64,000 nt of DNA, taken from NCBI RefSeq assembly GCF_036263595.1, contig NZ_DATAGQ010000139.1:32023-96022 (forward strand), read 5' to 3'. Shown here in pieces: positions 27,333 to 36,618 of this stretch (the first letter of the stretch is position 1; every line of letters starts with the position of its first letter). The notes beneath the pieces were generated by a model that did not search any database, was not told where the DNA came from, and saw only the letters and a list, made by a program, of their open reading frames with translations. The DNA is from Geminicoccus sp036263595 (GTDB lineage Bacteria > Pseudomonadota > Alphaproteobacteria > Geminicoccales > Geminicoccaceae). A program made the position numbers and the translations under genes.

Positions 27333-28589
27333 ATGATGCTTTCCCTCTTCGATCTGGTTGCCATCCTCCTCGTGCTGACTGCGCTGTTCGGCTGGCTGAA
27401 CCAGCACATCATCCGCCTGCCGCACACGATCGGCCTCCTGGTGATGGGGCTGGTCGCCTCCCTCGTCCTGATCGGGGTCGAGCTGGCCTTCCCGGAGGAG
27501 ATTTTCTACGACGAGCTGACTGCCCTTCTACGCCAGATCGACTTCCGGGCTGCGGTTCTCGACAGCATGCTGGCCTTCCTCCTCTTCGCCGGTGCGCTGC
27601 ATGTCGATATCGGTTCCCTGCGCAATCGCGCCTGGGCGGTCGGCACCATGGCCACGGTCGGGGTGGTCATCTCGACCGCCACCGTCGGGATCGGGTTCTG
27701 GCTGGCGGCGGGCCTGCTGGGCCTGCCCATGCCCCTGGCCTGGGCGCTGGTGTTCGGTGCCCTGATCAGCCCGACCGACCCGGTCGCGGTCCTGAGCACG
27801 CTGAAGGAAGTTCGCGTCCCGCAAACGCTCGAAACGGACATGGCAGGCGAATCGCTGTTCAACGACGGCGTCGGCGTGGTGATCTTCACCGTGCTGGTCA
27901 CGCTCGCCAGTGCCGCTGACGGCGGGGGCATCGAGTTCGACATGCTGCGCGTGGCGGAGCTGTTCTTTGTGGAGGCCCTGGGCGGCGCGGTGCTGGGGCT
28001 CGCCACCGGCTACCTCGCCTATCGGGCGTTGCGTGCCATCGACGACTATCCCGTCGAGGTCCTGATCTCGCTGGCCCTGGTCACCGGGACCTACGCGCTG
28101 GCGGCCAAGCTCCATATGAGCGGGCCCATCGCGGTCGTCGTGGCGGGTCTCCTGATCGGCAATCGCGGGCCACACGACGCCTTAAGCGACCTGACCCAGC
28201 GCTACCTGTTCGGCTTTTGGACGCTGATCGACGAGATCCTGAACTCGATGCTGTTCCTCCTGATCGGCCTGGAAGTCCTGGTGCTGGGCTTCGACGTGTC
28301 GTTCCTCTGGCTCCTGGTGACGGCCGTTCCGCTGGTCCTGGTCGGCCGGCTGCTGGCGGTAACCCTGCCGATCCTGGTGCTCACGAGGTGGCTGCCGTTC
28401 GTGCGCGGGACGATCCCCGTCCTCACCTGGGGAGGGCTGCGTGGCGGCATTTCGGTGGCCCTTGCCCTGTCGCTGCCAGACATGGCCGAGAAGCCCCTGA
28501 TCCTGGCGGCGACCTATACCGTCGTCGTGTTCACCATCGTGGTCCAGGGGCTGAGCCTGCGCCCCCTGGTCGAGAGGGTGGTGAGATAA
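27333..28589 (+). CDS. CPA1-type sodium/proton antiporter
   Basis: A 418-residue antiporter with all the canonical motifs: FAGALHVD, GALISPTDPVAVLSTL (ion site) and ESLFNDGVGVVIF (FND motif), then YALAAKLHMSGPIAVVVAGL and WGGLRGGISVALALSLP. About twelve helices, without the long soluble tail of the antiporter at 24319. It exchanges Na+ (or K+) for H+ at the inner membrane. GGAG precedes the tandem ATGs at 27333/27336. Probably cotranscribed with the MscS gene. Confidence 0.93.
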   Translation: MMLSLFDLVAILLVLTALFGWLNQHIIRLPHTIGLLVMGLVASLVLIGVELAFPEEIFYDELTALLRQIDFRAAVLDSMLAFLLFAGALHVDIGSLRNRAWAVGTMATVGVVISTATVGIGFWLAAGLLGLPMPLAWALVFGALISPTDPVAVLSTLKEVRVPQTLETDMAGESLFNDGVGVVIFTVLVTLASAADGGGIEFDMLRVAELFFVEALGGAVLGLATGYLAYRALRAIDDYPVEVLISLALVTGTYALAAKLHMSGPIAVVVAGLLIGNRGPHDALSDLTQRYLFGFWTLIDEILNSMLFLLIGLEVLVLGFDVSFLWLLVTAVPLVLVGRLLAVTLPILVLTRWLPFVRGTIPVLTWGGLRGGISVALALSLPDMAEKPLILAATYTVVVFTIVVQGLSLRPLVERVVR

Positions 28590-28698
28590 GGGACGAGGCC
28601 ATCCGACATCTTCCCGGAGCCAGCCATGCCCCTGCGCGTTCGACGAGCAGGGCGAGCGGCTGACGCCGCCAAGGCGAACTCATGGCTGGAGTGGATCG

Positions 28699-29487
28699 GT
28701 GGCAGGAACCCCGGACGAACAGGCACCGTCGGGTACCGAGGACGAACGCTGGGCCGTCCTGGACGAGTTGGACGATTGGCTGCGGGTCCCGATGCTCGTG
28801 CTGTCCTTCGTGTGGCTGCTCCTCGTCCTGGCGGAGCTGACCTGGGGCACCTCCAGGGCGATGGAGACCTTTGGCACCGCGATCTGGATCGCGTTCCTGG
28901 CCGAGTTCGCCCTGCGCTTCGTCCTGGCACCGGCCAAGCTCGCCTTCCTGCGCCGCAACTGGATCACCATCATCGCGCTGGCGGTGCCGGCCTTCCGCCT
29001 CCTGCGGGCCTTCAGGGTGCTGCGCCTGGCCCGGGCCACGCGCGGGCTGCGTCTCGTGCGCATCGTTGGCACGGCCAATCGTGGCATGAATGCCCTGCGC
29101 GCCAGCCTGCGCCGTCGTGGCCTGGGCTATGTGTCCGGCACCACCTTGCTCGTCACGCTGCTGGGTGCTGGCGGCATGCTGGTGTTCGAGCCGGCCTCGG
29201 AAGTCGAGGGCGGGTTCGAGAGCTACGGCGATGCGCTTTGGTGGACCGGCATGCTGATCGCGACGATGGGCTCGGAGTTCTGGCCGCGCAGCGGCGAGGG
29301 ACGCATCCTCTGCTTCCTTCTGGCGCTCTACGGATTCGCGGTGTTCGGCTACATCACCGCGAGCTTCGCCTCGTTCTTCGTCGGCCGGGATGCCGCATCC
29401 GAGGACGCCGAGGTGGCCGGGGCGAAGGACCTCGTCGCCTTGAGGAAGGAGATCGCAGACCTGCGCCGCGAGTTGCAGCAGCGCTGA
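28699..29487 (+). CDS. Voltage-gated-like ion channel with unusual selectivity filter
   Basis: A 262-residue six-helix channel subunit. Residues 100-121 form an S4-like voltage sensor with arginines every third position (FRLLRAFRVLRLARATRGLRL). A pore loop between the last two helices reads ATMGSEFWP (188-196) where potassium channels have T-x-G-Y-G-D. A short coiled coil ends the protein (ALRKEIADLRRELQQR), likely for tetramer assembly. GTG start at 28699 with GGAG seven bases upstream. The filter suggests the ion may not be potassium; I cannot name it. Confidence 0.82.
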   Translation: MAGTPDEQAPSGTEDERWAVLDELDDWLRVPMLVLSFVWLLLVLAELTWGTSRAMETFGTAIWIAFLAEFALRFVLAPAKLAFLRRNWITIIALAVPAFRLLRAFRVLRLARATRGLRLVRIVGTANRGMNALRASLRRRGLGYVSGTTLLVTLLGAGGMLVFEPASEVEGGFESYGDALWWTGMLIATMGSEFWPRSGEGRILCFLLALYGFAVFGYITASFASFFVGRDAASEDAEVAGAKDLVALRKEIADLRRELQQR

Positions 29488-29488
29488 A

Positions 29489-29513
29489 ACGGGCTGCGCT
29501 TGAGTCAGCCCGT
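29489..29513. terminator. Hairpin between convergent channel and ZIP-like genes
   Basis: ACGGGCTG (29489-29496) and CAGCCCGT (29506-29513) form a perfect 8-bp stem with a 9-base loop. It fills the 17-base gap between the two genes, and the minus-strand stop codon lies in the right arm. It could end transcription in both directions; no T-run is present. Confidence 0.5.
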
Positions 29514-30296
29514 CGCCAGGAGCAGGGCCGCATATGCGCCGGTTCCGGCCGCGAACGCCCAAAAGCGGCTCTCCCGTTCCTCCGGCAGTTCCTCCTTCAG
29601 CACGTTAAGCACGACGCCGCCTGCCAGGAAGGCAAACAGCGCGGCGATGGCCAGGGCCGGCAGTTCCGTCACGAGCCCGATGCCCCAGCCCAGCAGCGGG
29701 GCTGCCGCCAGGATCCAGCGGCCCTGTTCGTCATAGGCTCGTCCATGGTGCTCGCGCAGGCCCTGGTCGTTGACGATGAAGTGCAGGCCCATCGCCACGC
29801 CGTAGATCAGCAGACCGCGCAGGTCGGTCTCTTCCCGGTGCAGCAGAAGATAGCCGATCAGCACGTTGTAGATCGCGAACGAGCCGAGATGCAGCCAGAA
29901 GGCGCCCTTGGAAGGCCGCTTCTCGCGACCGGCCCGCTCCTCCTGCCGGGCAGAGGTGCGCGCCAGCCGGTCCAGGCCGTAGAAGACCGCGAGGCCCAGC
30001 AGCGCGATCAGGTAGGTATGGCTCTCCATGCCTGCGAGCGGCCCGGGCCGGTGCTCCGTCTCCCGCCGGAAGGTCTCCTGGTGCTCCGCCAGTTCCGGCA
30101 GCAGGTGGACGAAGACATAGGCGACCGACACGCCGCCCGCGAGCGACAGCCAGGCGCTGCGCGGCGTAGACTGGAGGAACACCATGCCCTTGCCGAGGAT
30201 GTGCACCGCAGCGAACAGGAGGACGATGACCAATGAGAGGACGGTCTGGGACAAGGAAGCTCCGTTCAGCGCTTGATCCAGGCGTTGCGGGGCCAA
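29505..30296 (-). CDS. Multi-pass membrane protein, ZIP-like
   Basis: A 263-residue protein with about seven to eight hydrophobic helices. LAGGVSVAYVFVHLLPELAEHQ resembles the helix IV region of ZIP metal transporters (His and Glu on one helix), and HFIVNDQGLREHHGRAYD contains clustered histidines and acids. A basic soluble loop lies between (residues 120-142). The similarity is suggestive only; it may be a conserved hypothetical family. Convergent with the ion-channel gene and divergent from the DUF421 gene. Confidence 0.6.
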   Translation of the reverse strand: MAPQRLDQALNGASLSQTVLSLVIVLLFAAVHILGKGMVFLQSTPRSAWLSLAGGVSVAYVFVHLLPELAEHQETFRRETEHRPGPLAGMESHTYLIALLGLAVFYGLDRLARTSARQEERAGREKRPSKGAFWLHLGSFAIYNVLIGYLLLHREETDLRGLLIYGVAMGLHFIVNDQGLREHHGRAYDEQGRWILAAAPLLGWGIGLVTELPALAIAALFAFLAGGVVLNVLKEELPEERESRFWAFAAGTGAYAALLLATG

Positions 30297-30405
30297 TTCC
30301 TCGTGCCGAGGATCGCTTTGCGCCGTTGCCGTACCAGATCAAGTCGCACCGGCGGCAAGGGTTGCGGTTCTCTGCTGCCCGACATGAACAAGCAGGACCT
30401 TCGTG

Positions 30406-30927
30406 ATGTTCTTCGATAGCTGGATGGGTCTGGCCCGCGTCTTGATCGTCGGCACGCTTGCCTATGTTGTGCTGGTGCTGTTCCTGCGGATCTCGGGCAA
30501 GCGCACGCTGACCAAGCTCAACGCGTTCGATCTGGTGGTCACGGTGGCGCTGGGCTCCACCCTGGCCACGGTCCTGCTGAGCAATTCAGTCGCCCTCGTC
30601 GAAGGCGTGCTGGCAATGGCGCTGCTCATTTCCCTCCAGTTCGCGATCACCTGGCTCTCCATCCGCCTCCCTTGGTTCAAGGCTCTGATCAAGAGCGAGC
30701 CGACCCTGATCCTGCATGACGGCCAGTTCCTGGACGGTGCCTTGCGCGACCAGCGGGTCACCCGGGACGAGGTACTCTCGGTGCTGCGTTCCCAAGGGGT
30801 AAGCGATGCCACCAAGGTCGCAGCCGTCGTGCTAGAGACCGACGGCTCGATGAGCGTCCTGCAGAGCGTCCATGCCAATGCCGCCATCGCCACGCTGCAG
30901 GACATGCCGCGGTCGAGCGGCGGCTAG
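30406..30927 (+). CDS. DUF421 (YetF-type) membrane protein
   Basis: A 173-residue protein with three N-terminal transmembrane helices followed by a small soluble domain. YVVLVLFLRISGKRTLTKLNAFDLVVTVALGSTLAT is the classic DUF421 opening; PTLILHDGQFLD and the TRDEVLSVLRSQGV block form the cytoplasmic domain. B. subtilis YetF-class proteins sit in the membrane with unclear function, some being linked to spore germination or stress. AGGA lies eight bases before ATG 30406; a GTG at 30403 is the alternative. Confidence 0.9.
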   Translation: MFFDSWMGLARVLIVGTLAYVVLVLFLRISGKRTLTKLNAFDLVVTVALGSTLATVLLSNSVALVEGVLAMALLISLQFAITWLSIRLPWFKALIKSEPTLILHDGQFLDGALRDQRVTRDEVLSVLRSQGVSDATKVAAVVLETDGSMSVLQSVHANAAIATLQDMPRSSGG

Positions 30928-30946
30928 CCGGCAACTGCGTTCCGGG

Positions 30947-32026
30947 TCAGCCCGCGTGGCCCAGCCGGTCCTCGATATACAGGCGGACGACAGCGATGCG
31001 GAGCACCGCCACCAGGGGCATGGCCAGGGCGATGCCGAGCGCGCCGAACAGGGCGCCGGCCAGCATCACCGCCACGAGCGTCAGCACGGGGGGCACGTCC
31101 ACGGTCCGCTTCTGGATCAAGGGGGCCAGCACATAGCCCTCGACCAGTTGCACCGTGACATGCACGCCCAGCGCCCACAGCACCATGGCATGCCCATAGG
31201 CCATGGCGGCGAGCAGGATTGGCACGGCGCTGATGACCGGCCCGAGATAGGGAATGAAGTTTACCAGCCCGGCCTGAACGCCCAGCAGCAACGCGCCCGG
31301 CATCCCGATCAACGTGAGACCGGCCCACATGCTGGCAGCGATCAGCACGACCGCCACGAGCTGGCCCACCAGCCACCAGCGCAGCACCTCGGCCATCTCG
31401 TCCAGGACCTCGCCGACCCGTTGCTGGCGATGACCGGGCAGGAGGCTGAGGATGCCGCGCCGGTAGGTCTCCGGGCTGGCGGCCGTGAACAGGCCGATGA
31501 ACGCCACGACAACCAGATTCCCCAGCAGCCCGGAGGCAAGGTTGAAGGCGGAATAGGCATGGCCGAACAGAGCTCCCGGATCCGGGAACAGGAGCTGGGT
31601 CAGCGTGCGCGGCCCATCCGGGCTCGGCGGGGGCGTGATCCCCATCGAGCGCAGTTCGCCCCGCAGCACCCGCAGCTGCTCGGCGATCAGCCGGATCAGG
31701 CTGTCGGCCTGCCCGACCAGGTTGGTGCTGCTCCAGACGAGCAGCCAGGCAATACCCACGGTCAGCAGGATGCAGACGATGGCGAGCCGCCAGCTGCGGC
31801 CGATCGGGAGCAGGTAGGCCAGCCCCCGGGTGCAGGCGTCGAGCAGGACCGCGAACAGCAGGCCCGCAAAGATCAGGAGCAGGGTACCGGCGGTCTTCCA
31901 GGCCAGGAACAGCCCAACGCCCACCGCCAGCACGGCTAGCATGGTGCTCAGGTTCGAGCGCCACGGGACGGCCACATGGCTCATGGGCGGATCGACCCGG
32001 GCGGGTCGAACGAGAGGATCTACCAT
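30947..32026 (-). CDS. AI-2E family (PerM-like) transporter
   Basis: A 359-residue membrane protein with about eight helices and the family's large soluble loop (residues about 90-155). GLVNFIPYLGPVISAVPILLAA and the GYVLAPLIQKRTVDVPPVLTLVAV block are diagnostic. Relatives export autoinducer-2 or act as Na+/H+ antiporters; the cation neighbours here make the second role attractive, but that is inference. Start could be 32026, 31984 or 32080; none has a strong ribosome binding site. Confidence 0.87.
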   Translation of the reverse strand: MVDPLVRPARVDPPMSHVAVPWRSNLSTMLAVLAVGVGLFLAWKTAGTLLLIFAGLLFAVLLDACTRGLAYLLPIGRSWRLAIVCILLTVGIAWLLVWSSTNLVGQADSLIRLIAEQLRVLRGELRSMGITPPPSPDGPRTLTQLLFPDPGALFGHAYSAFNLASGLLGNLVVVAFIGLFTAASPETYRRGILSLLPGHRQQRVGEVLDEMAEVLRWWLVGQLVAVVLIAASMWAGLTLIGMPGALLLGVQAGLVNFIPYLGPVISAVPILLAAMAYGHAMVLWALGVHVTVQLVEGYVLAPLIQKRTVDVPPVLTLVAVMLAGALFGALGIALAMPLVAVLRIAVVRLYIEDRLGHAG

Positions 32027-32214
32027 CGCTGCTGCCGCCTCCAGCCGGCATCCGGTCGGCGAGGCCCGGAGCAGGCCCATCCATCGCTGCTTAACACGGT
32101 CGCCCTCCCCCTAGATCCCTCGCCTGCACGCCGCGCTGCGGCTTCGCTGGCAGCAGCCGGGGCCTTGCTTCATGAAGGGCCGGCAAAGGCGGAGCCCACA
32201 GATTTGGTGCGATC

Positions 32215-33537
32215 ATGCTGTCACGGTGGAAATGGGTCGTCGTCCGCTTCAGCCGGCGTCTGTGGGTGCGCGCCTCCCTGTTCGCCCTGGTCGGGATCCT
32301 GACAGCGCTGGCGGCCATCGTGCTGGCCCCCTTCCTGCCGCTGGACTGGGCCAACAAGATCGGTGCGGATGCAGTCGGCAACATCCTGGACATCCTCGCC
32401 TCCAGCATGCTCGTGGTCGCGACCTTTTCGCTGTCGACCATGGTCGCTGCCTACAATGCCGCGGCGGCCGGAACGACGCCCAGAGTCGTACAGTTGCTGG
32501 TCGCCGATACGCGGGCGCAGAACGCCATCGCCACGTTCATCGGCGGCTTTCTCTTCAGTCTGGTCGGCATCATCGCGCTGAGCTCGGAAATCTATGGCCC
32601 GAGCGGGCGGATCGTCCTGTTCTTCGTCACCATTGTGGTCGCGGGCTTCATCGTCCTCACCTTCATCCGCTCGATCGACTACGTGCTGCGGCTGGGGCGG
32701 GTGGCGGATGCCATCGAGCGCGTGGCCGTGGCCGCGGTCAAAGCGATGAACGACCGCCACGACCATCCATGGCTGGGGGTCCGAGCGCAGCAAGGGCCAT
32801 CGCTGGCCAAGCATGCCATCGTTCCATCAGGCATTGGCTATGTGACCTATCTCGACATGGCGGCGCTGGAGGAGGTGGCACAGCGGACGGGGACCGAGAT
32901 CCAGGTGGCTGCCCTGCCAGGCGCCTTCGTCGATCCCTCCCGTCCCCTCGCATGGACGACTGTCGCGCTGGACGAAGCAGGCAGCCGCGAAGTGGAGCAG
33001 GCCTTTTCGCTCGGCAGCAGCCGCTCGTTCGATCAGGACCCGCGTTTCGGGGTCGTGGTGCTGGCGGAGATCGCCTCCAAGGCCCTGTCTCCGGGGGTGA
33101 ACGACCCGGGCACCGCGATCGGCGTCATCACCACGCTGGTCCGGGTGCTCGCGACCTGGACCCGGCCGGCCTCCCCATCGGAGATCCGCTTTCCGCATGT
33201 GGTGGTTCCTACCATCGCCGTCGACGAGTTGTTCGACGACGCCTTTACTGCCGTCGGCCAGGACGCCGCCGGCTCGCTCACGGTCGGGATCAAGCTGCAA
33301 AAGGCCCTGGTGACGCTCGCAGCCCTCGGCCGCCACGATTTTCGAGAGGCGGCCCGGCATCAGTCGCGCCTGGCCCTTGCCAGGGCCGGCAGGAAGCTCG
33401 TGCTGCCCGAGGATGTCGACCAACTGGCCGCCGTGGCCGGACTGCTGGCCAACGACGACGTGCCTGCCGGTCCGGCTGCCGCCGGGCACGCTGCGCCCGC
33501 AGGATGCTCACGCCACAGTGCGCGCCAGGATCCCTAG
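32215..33537 (+). CDS. DUF2254 membrane protein
   Basis: A 440-residue protein with four N-terminal transmembrane helices (residues 20-160) and a large soluble C-terminal domain. FSLSTMVAAYNAAAAGTTPRVVQLL and FGVVVLAEIASKALSPGVNDPGTAI are hallmark DUF2254 blocks. The function is unknown. Divergent from the AI-2E gene, and it continues the run of membrane genes that began at 24319. Confidence 0.9.
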   Translation: MLSRWKWVVVRFSRRLWVRASLFALVGILTALAAIVLAPFLPLDWANKIGADAVGNILDILASSMLVVATFSLSTMVAAYNAAAAGTTPRVVQLLVADTRAQNAIATFIGGFLFSLVGIIALSSEIYGPSGRIVLFFVTIVVAGFIVLTFIRSIDYVLRLGRVADAIERVAVAAVKAMNDRHDHPWLGVRAQQGPSLAKHAIVPSGIGYVTYLDMAALEEVAQRTGTEIQVAALPGAFVDPSRPLAWTTVALDEAGSREVEQAFSLGSSRSFDQDPRFGVVVLAEIASKALSPGVNDPGTAIGVITTLVRVLATWTRPASPSEIRFPHVVVPTIAVDELFDDAFTAVGQDAAGSLTVGIKLQKALVTLAALGRHDFREAARHQSRLALARAGRKLVLPEDVDQLAAVAGLLANDDVPAGPAAAGHAAPAGCSRHSARQDP

Positions 33538-33796
33538 CGGCGCCCCGGCGTCGGCCCGCAGCGATGCGGCTGTGCCGGATACCAGCGTCGCCGTCCGTCG
33601 GGTGGCCGCCGCTGGTCATGTCGGGCACGGCAAGCCGCATCATGCGCGCCAACCCGTCGGACCGGCAGGCAACCCGAAGCCTGGTGAGCGGATTATGGGG
33701 AGCCAGGGCTCGGCGTCGGCCTTGGGCAAGGCAGCGGCAGATCGTCGGCCCGCATCGCTAGGCGCCGCTTGGCTTTCACGGATGAGGAGATGGAAC

Positions 33797-34561
33797 ATGG
33801 CCGATGAACGCTACCGGCGCGACGATGAAGGCTCTCGCCGCGACCACGGCCAGGGTCAGGATCGACGGCGGCCGGAGGAAGGGCAGTACCGGGATTATGG
33901 ATTCGGCCGCGAGAATGACGGGCCGTACGCCGAAGGCAGGCGCGATGACGGGCCCGGCGGCTACCGCAGCGAATCCTATGGCCATGCCCGGGAGCGCAGC
34001 GGCGGGGCCGGGCGCTCGCAGGGCCGGAGCGGATCCGGCTACGGCCTGTCCGGTGCCCTGGGGCCGGGCTACACGGGCCGTGGCGGCGACGAGGACTATG
34101 GCGGCGGCTATAGCGGCCACCGCGGCAGCCCCGGCCAGAATTACGGTCGCGAATACCGTCAGGAGCCCGGCCTGGGTGACAGGTTCGGCGGGTTCTCCCA
34201 TGTAGGGGGAGGTGGTGGCGACTATGGAAGCTGGGGTGCGAAGGGCAGCTATCTCGGCAGCGGCGGCACTGGCCAGGAAGCGGGTACCGGCCGCCACGAT
34301 CGTCCAGAGTTACAGGGCGAGCATCGCGGCCGCGGGCCACGCGGCTATCGGCGCTCGGACCAGCGCATCCTCGAGGATGTCAGCGACCGGCTGACCGAGG
34401 ATCCCTCGCTCGATGCCTCCGACATCGAGGTCGGCGTCGACGGCAGCGAGGTCACGCTCAGCGGTATGGTGCGGCGGCGCGAGGACAAGCGGCGGGCCGA
34501 GGACCTGGCCGAGCAGGTGTCGGGCGTCAACCACGTGCAGAACAATCTCCGCGTGGGATGA
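33797..34561 (+). CDS. Glycine/arginine-rich BON-domain protein
   Basis: A 254-residue hydrophilic protein without a signal peptide. Residues 1-175 are low-complexity, rich in Gly, Arg, Asp and Tyr (YGFGRENDGPYAEGRRDDGP and similar). The C-terminal 70 residues form a BON domain: DVSDRLTEDPSLDASDIEV, GSEVTLSGMVRRREDKRRAE, and VSGVNHVQNNLRV. BON domains bind phospholipid or stabilise membranes under osmotic stress. ATG 33797 follows GAGGAGA; the frame is open further upstream but that part overlaps the DUF2254 end. Confidence 0.82.
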   Translation: MADERYRRDDEGSRRDHGQGQDRRRPEEGQYRDYGFGRENDGPYAEGRRDDGPGGYRSESYGHARERSGGAGRSQGRSGSGYGLSGALGPGYTGRGGDEDYGGGYSGHRGSPGQNYGREYRQEPGLGDRFGGFSHVGGGGGDYGSWGAKGSYLGSGGTGQEAGTGRHDRPELQGEHRGRGPRGYRRSDQRILEDVSDRLTEDPSLDASDIEVGVDGSEVTLSGMVRRREDKRRAEDLAEQVSGVNHVQNNLRVG

Positions 34562-34857
34562 TAAGGCCGGCCCCATCGTTGGCGTTGAGCCTACCGGCAG
34601 GCGGCATGGCGGCCAGCTGCGCTGCCGTTCTTCCGGGGAATTGAGCAGCGGCCGGTGGCAGCGGACCATCGGCCGTCCATCGCCACCGCCAGTGCAACGG
34701 CACATTCGTCGCTGAACACTTCCCGCCTGATAGCATTCACGTCAATATTTCCGATATATCAAAGTATAAACTTGGAGTATGCTCCAACGTCGATGAACGT
34801 GAAAAGCATTTCGCCTTTTCACTTCAGAAGATACCAAAGCGGGTGGGGCTGCCGATC
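34562..34857. promoter_or_regulatory. AT-rich upstream region with two perfect inverted repeats
   Basis: Bases 34720-34830 are strikingly AT-rich for this genome. TTGGAG-TATG-CTCCAA (34772-34787) is a perfect 6-bp dyad that could be an operator. GTGAAAAG (34799-34806) and CTTTTCAC (34815-34822) form a perfect 8-bp stem with an 8-base loop just before the next gene. They may regulate the secreted repeat protein; no known regulator motif is recognised. Confidence 0.45.
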
Positions 34858-36300
34858 ATGCGACATCTGATGTGGAGATGGGCGGCCGCTGCCTCGCTTC
34901 TCCTCGCCGGTTTGACGGCAACCGAGCCGGGCCGGGCTGCAGACGGCAACGCGCTGGCGACGCAGCTCGACGATCGGGTGAAGCTGCATCGCATCGCCCA
35001 CCGGGGCATGGAGTTCGTGCCTCTGGCCCGCTCCGAACCGGCATCGTCCGGCAAGTCCTCCCTGGGGGTCACCATCCTCAAGCAGATCGAGCTCGATGGA
35101 AACGCGCTGGACAACAATTACTCCAGCCTCCTGCCGCTCGACTTTAATGCCAACGGAACCAGCGAGTTCCTGCACTGGAACGGCCATCGGATCATGCGGC
35201 TCTATGGCGGGGCCGGGAACAAGATCTGGCAGATCACCAACAGCACCGGCCGAAAGATGGGTTCCGAAGCCTATACCCATCGCGACAGCGCTGCGATCCT
35301 CGACCTGAACGGCGATGGCAAGGAGGACGTGCTGCATTGCTGGCAGTCCGGCTCGCAGAAGCTCCTGGTCGCCAGGCGCGGTGCCACGGGCACGGAGATC
35401 CGCCGGGTCAGCCTGAGCGGCCAGAGCAACTCAGCCGGCAGCTACTGCCTGATGTCCATCTATCGCCGGCAGTCCGACGGCAAGCCGATCATTCTGCTAT
35501 CGCTGCAGCAGGCGGGGGGCAGTACCGCGTGCAACAAGAGAAACTATACGGACAACTGGGTCAGCGTAGCCGCCTATGATACCAGCCTGACGAAGCTATG
35601 GCAGACGAACACGTGCGATGCCGGCCATCACACCGCCGGCGTCGATGCCGACAATGATGGGCGCCATGAGTATGTCTTCGTCGGCAAGTATGCCCTCGAC
35701 TTCAACGGCAAGATCCGCTGCACGCTCGCCGGCTGGAACGCATCCGATCATGTCGACGCAATCCGGATCGGCTCGCTCGACCCGGCCTCGCCGGCCATGA
35801 CGGCCGTGGCGATCGGTCGGACCGGCGGCGGCGCCTTCGACGCCGGTACCTGCAAGCGGCTCTGGAGCCTGCCTTCGACCATCCTGAACCCGCAGGAACT
35901 CGCGATCGCCCAGCTCGACCCGGCGCCGCTGCCGCTGTCGATCACGGTGACGCAGCGCGGCTCGACCACGACCGAAAGCCACGTGCTCGACATCAAGGGG
36001 CAGGTCGTGCGCAAGATCGCGGCCAGGGTCGTGCCCATGCAGAACGCCGAGCTGGACGGCGACAAGCGCACCGACGAGCTCGTCGCCATGTTCGGCCTGA
36101 TCTTCAACGGGAACGGCGAGTTGCTCCTTTCCAGCGACTGGTACTGGAACCTGAAGGGAACGAAGGTCACCGAGGTCGACAGCACCAACGAGTACGACCG
36201 TTGGGCGGCGTTCCCCCTGCTCTACGATACCGACCGTGACGGCCGCGAGGAGATCGTCACCTGGGGCCAGAGCCTGATCGTGGTCGGCCGGCCGAACTAG
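34858..36300 (+). CDS. Secreted FG-GAP/VCBS-like repeat protein
   Basis: A 480-residue exported protein. Residues 1-28 form a signal peptide (WRWAAAASLLLAGLTATEPGRAA). The mature protein has repeated Ca-loop-like sequences DFNANGTSE, DLNGDGKED, DADNDGRHE and DTDRDGREE spaced about 50-150 residues apart, as in FG-GAP beta propellers and the propeller of rhamnogalacturonan lyases. No catalytic family is certain. The ATG at 34858 is preferred to a GTG at 34843, as it lies directly before the signal peptide. Confidence 0.7.
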   Translation: MRHLMWRWAAAASLLLAGLTATEPGRAADGNALATQLDDRVKLHRIAHRGMEFVPLARSEPASSGKSSLGVTILKQIELDGNALDNNYSSLLPLDFNANGTSEFLHWNGHRIMRLYGGAGNKIWQITNSTGRKMGSEAYTHRDSAAILDLNGDGKEDVLHCWQSGSQKLLVARRGATGTEIRRVSLSGQSNSAGSYCLMSIYRRQSDGKPIILLSLQQAGGSTACNKRNYTDNWVSVAAYDTSLTKLWQTNTCDAGHHTAGVDADNDGRHEYVFVGKYALDFNGKIRCTLAGWNASDHVDAIRIGSLDPASPAMTAVAIGRTGGGAFDAGTCKRLWSLPSTILNPQELAIAQLDPAPLPLSITVTQRGSTTTESHVLDIKGQVVRKIAARVVPMQNAELDGDKRTDELVAMFGLIFNGNGELLLSSDWYWNLKGTKVTEVDSTNEYDRWAAFPLLYDTDRDGREEIVTWGQSLIVVGRPN

Positions 36301-36618
36301 AAACGCCCTTCGGCTCCCGCTCAGGTCCGCCGCGCTGAACATCCGAGGATCGGGCTTCAGGCCGATGGTCATGCAGGATCGGGAGCCGGATGGCTCGAGA
36401 TCCCGGCACAGCCTGCATCTGGATCTGCACGAGACTTTGCAAGCTGACGAAGGGACCGCCGTTGATGGCTCGTGGCAGAGGTTCGTTCGATAGCAACGTG
36501 CGGGGCGGGGTGCCCACGCTGCTTTCCGACAGCACCTTGGCCAATGCGGGTCGCTGGCCGGCACCCTGGCGTTGATATCTGGTTGTTTGGACGACCTGCC
36601 TTCACAATGGGAGTGCCA
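36301..36618. other. 318-base intergenic region with a distant inverted repeat
   Basis: No gene is supported. CGGCTCCCG (36311-36319) and CGGGAGCCG (36380-36388) are a perfect 9-bp inverted repeat 60 bases apart, just after the secreted protein gene. It may be a long-range hairpin or a transcript end. The rest shows no structure I can interpret. Confidence 0.35.
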
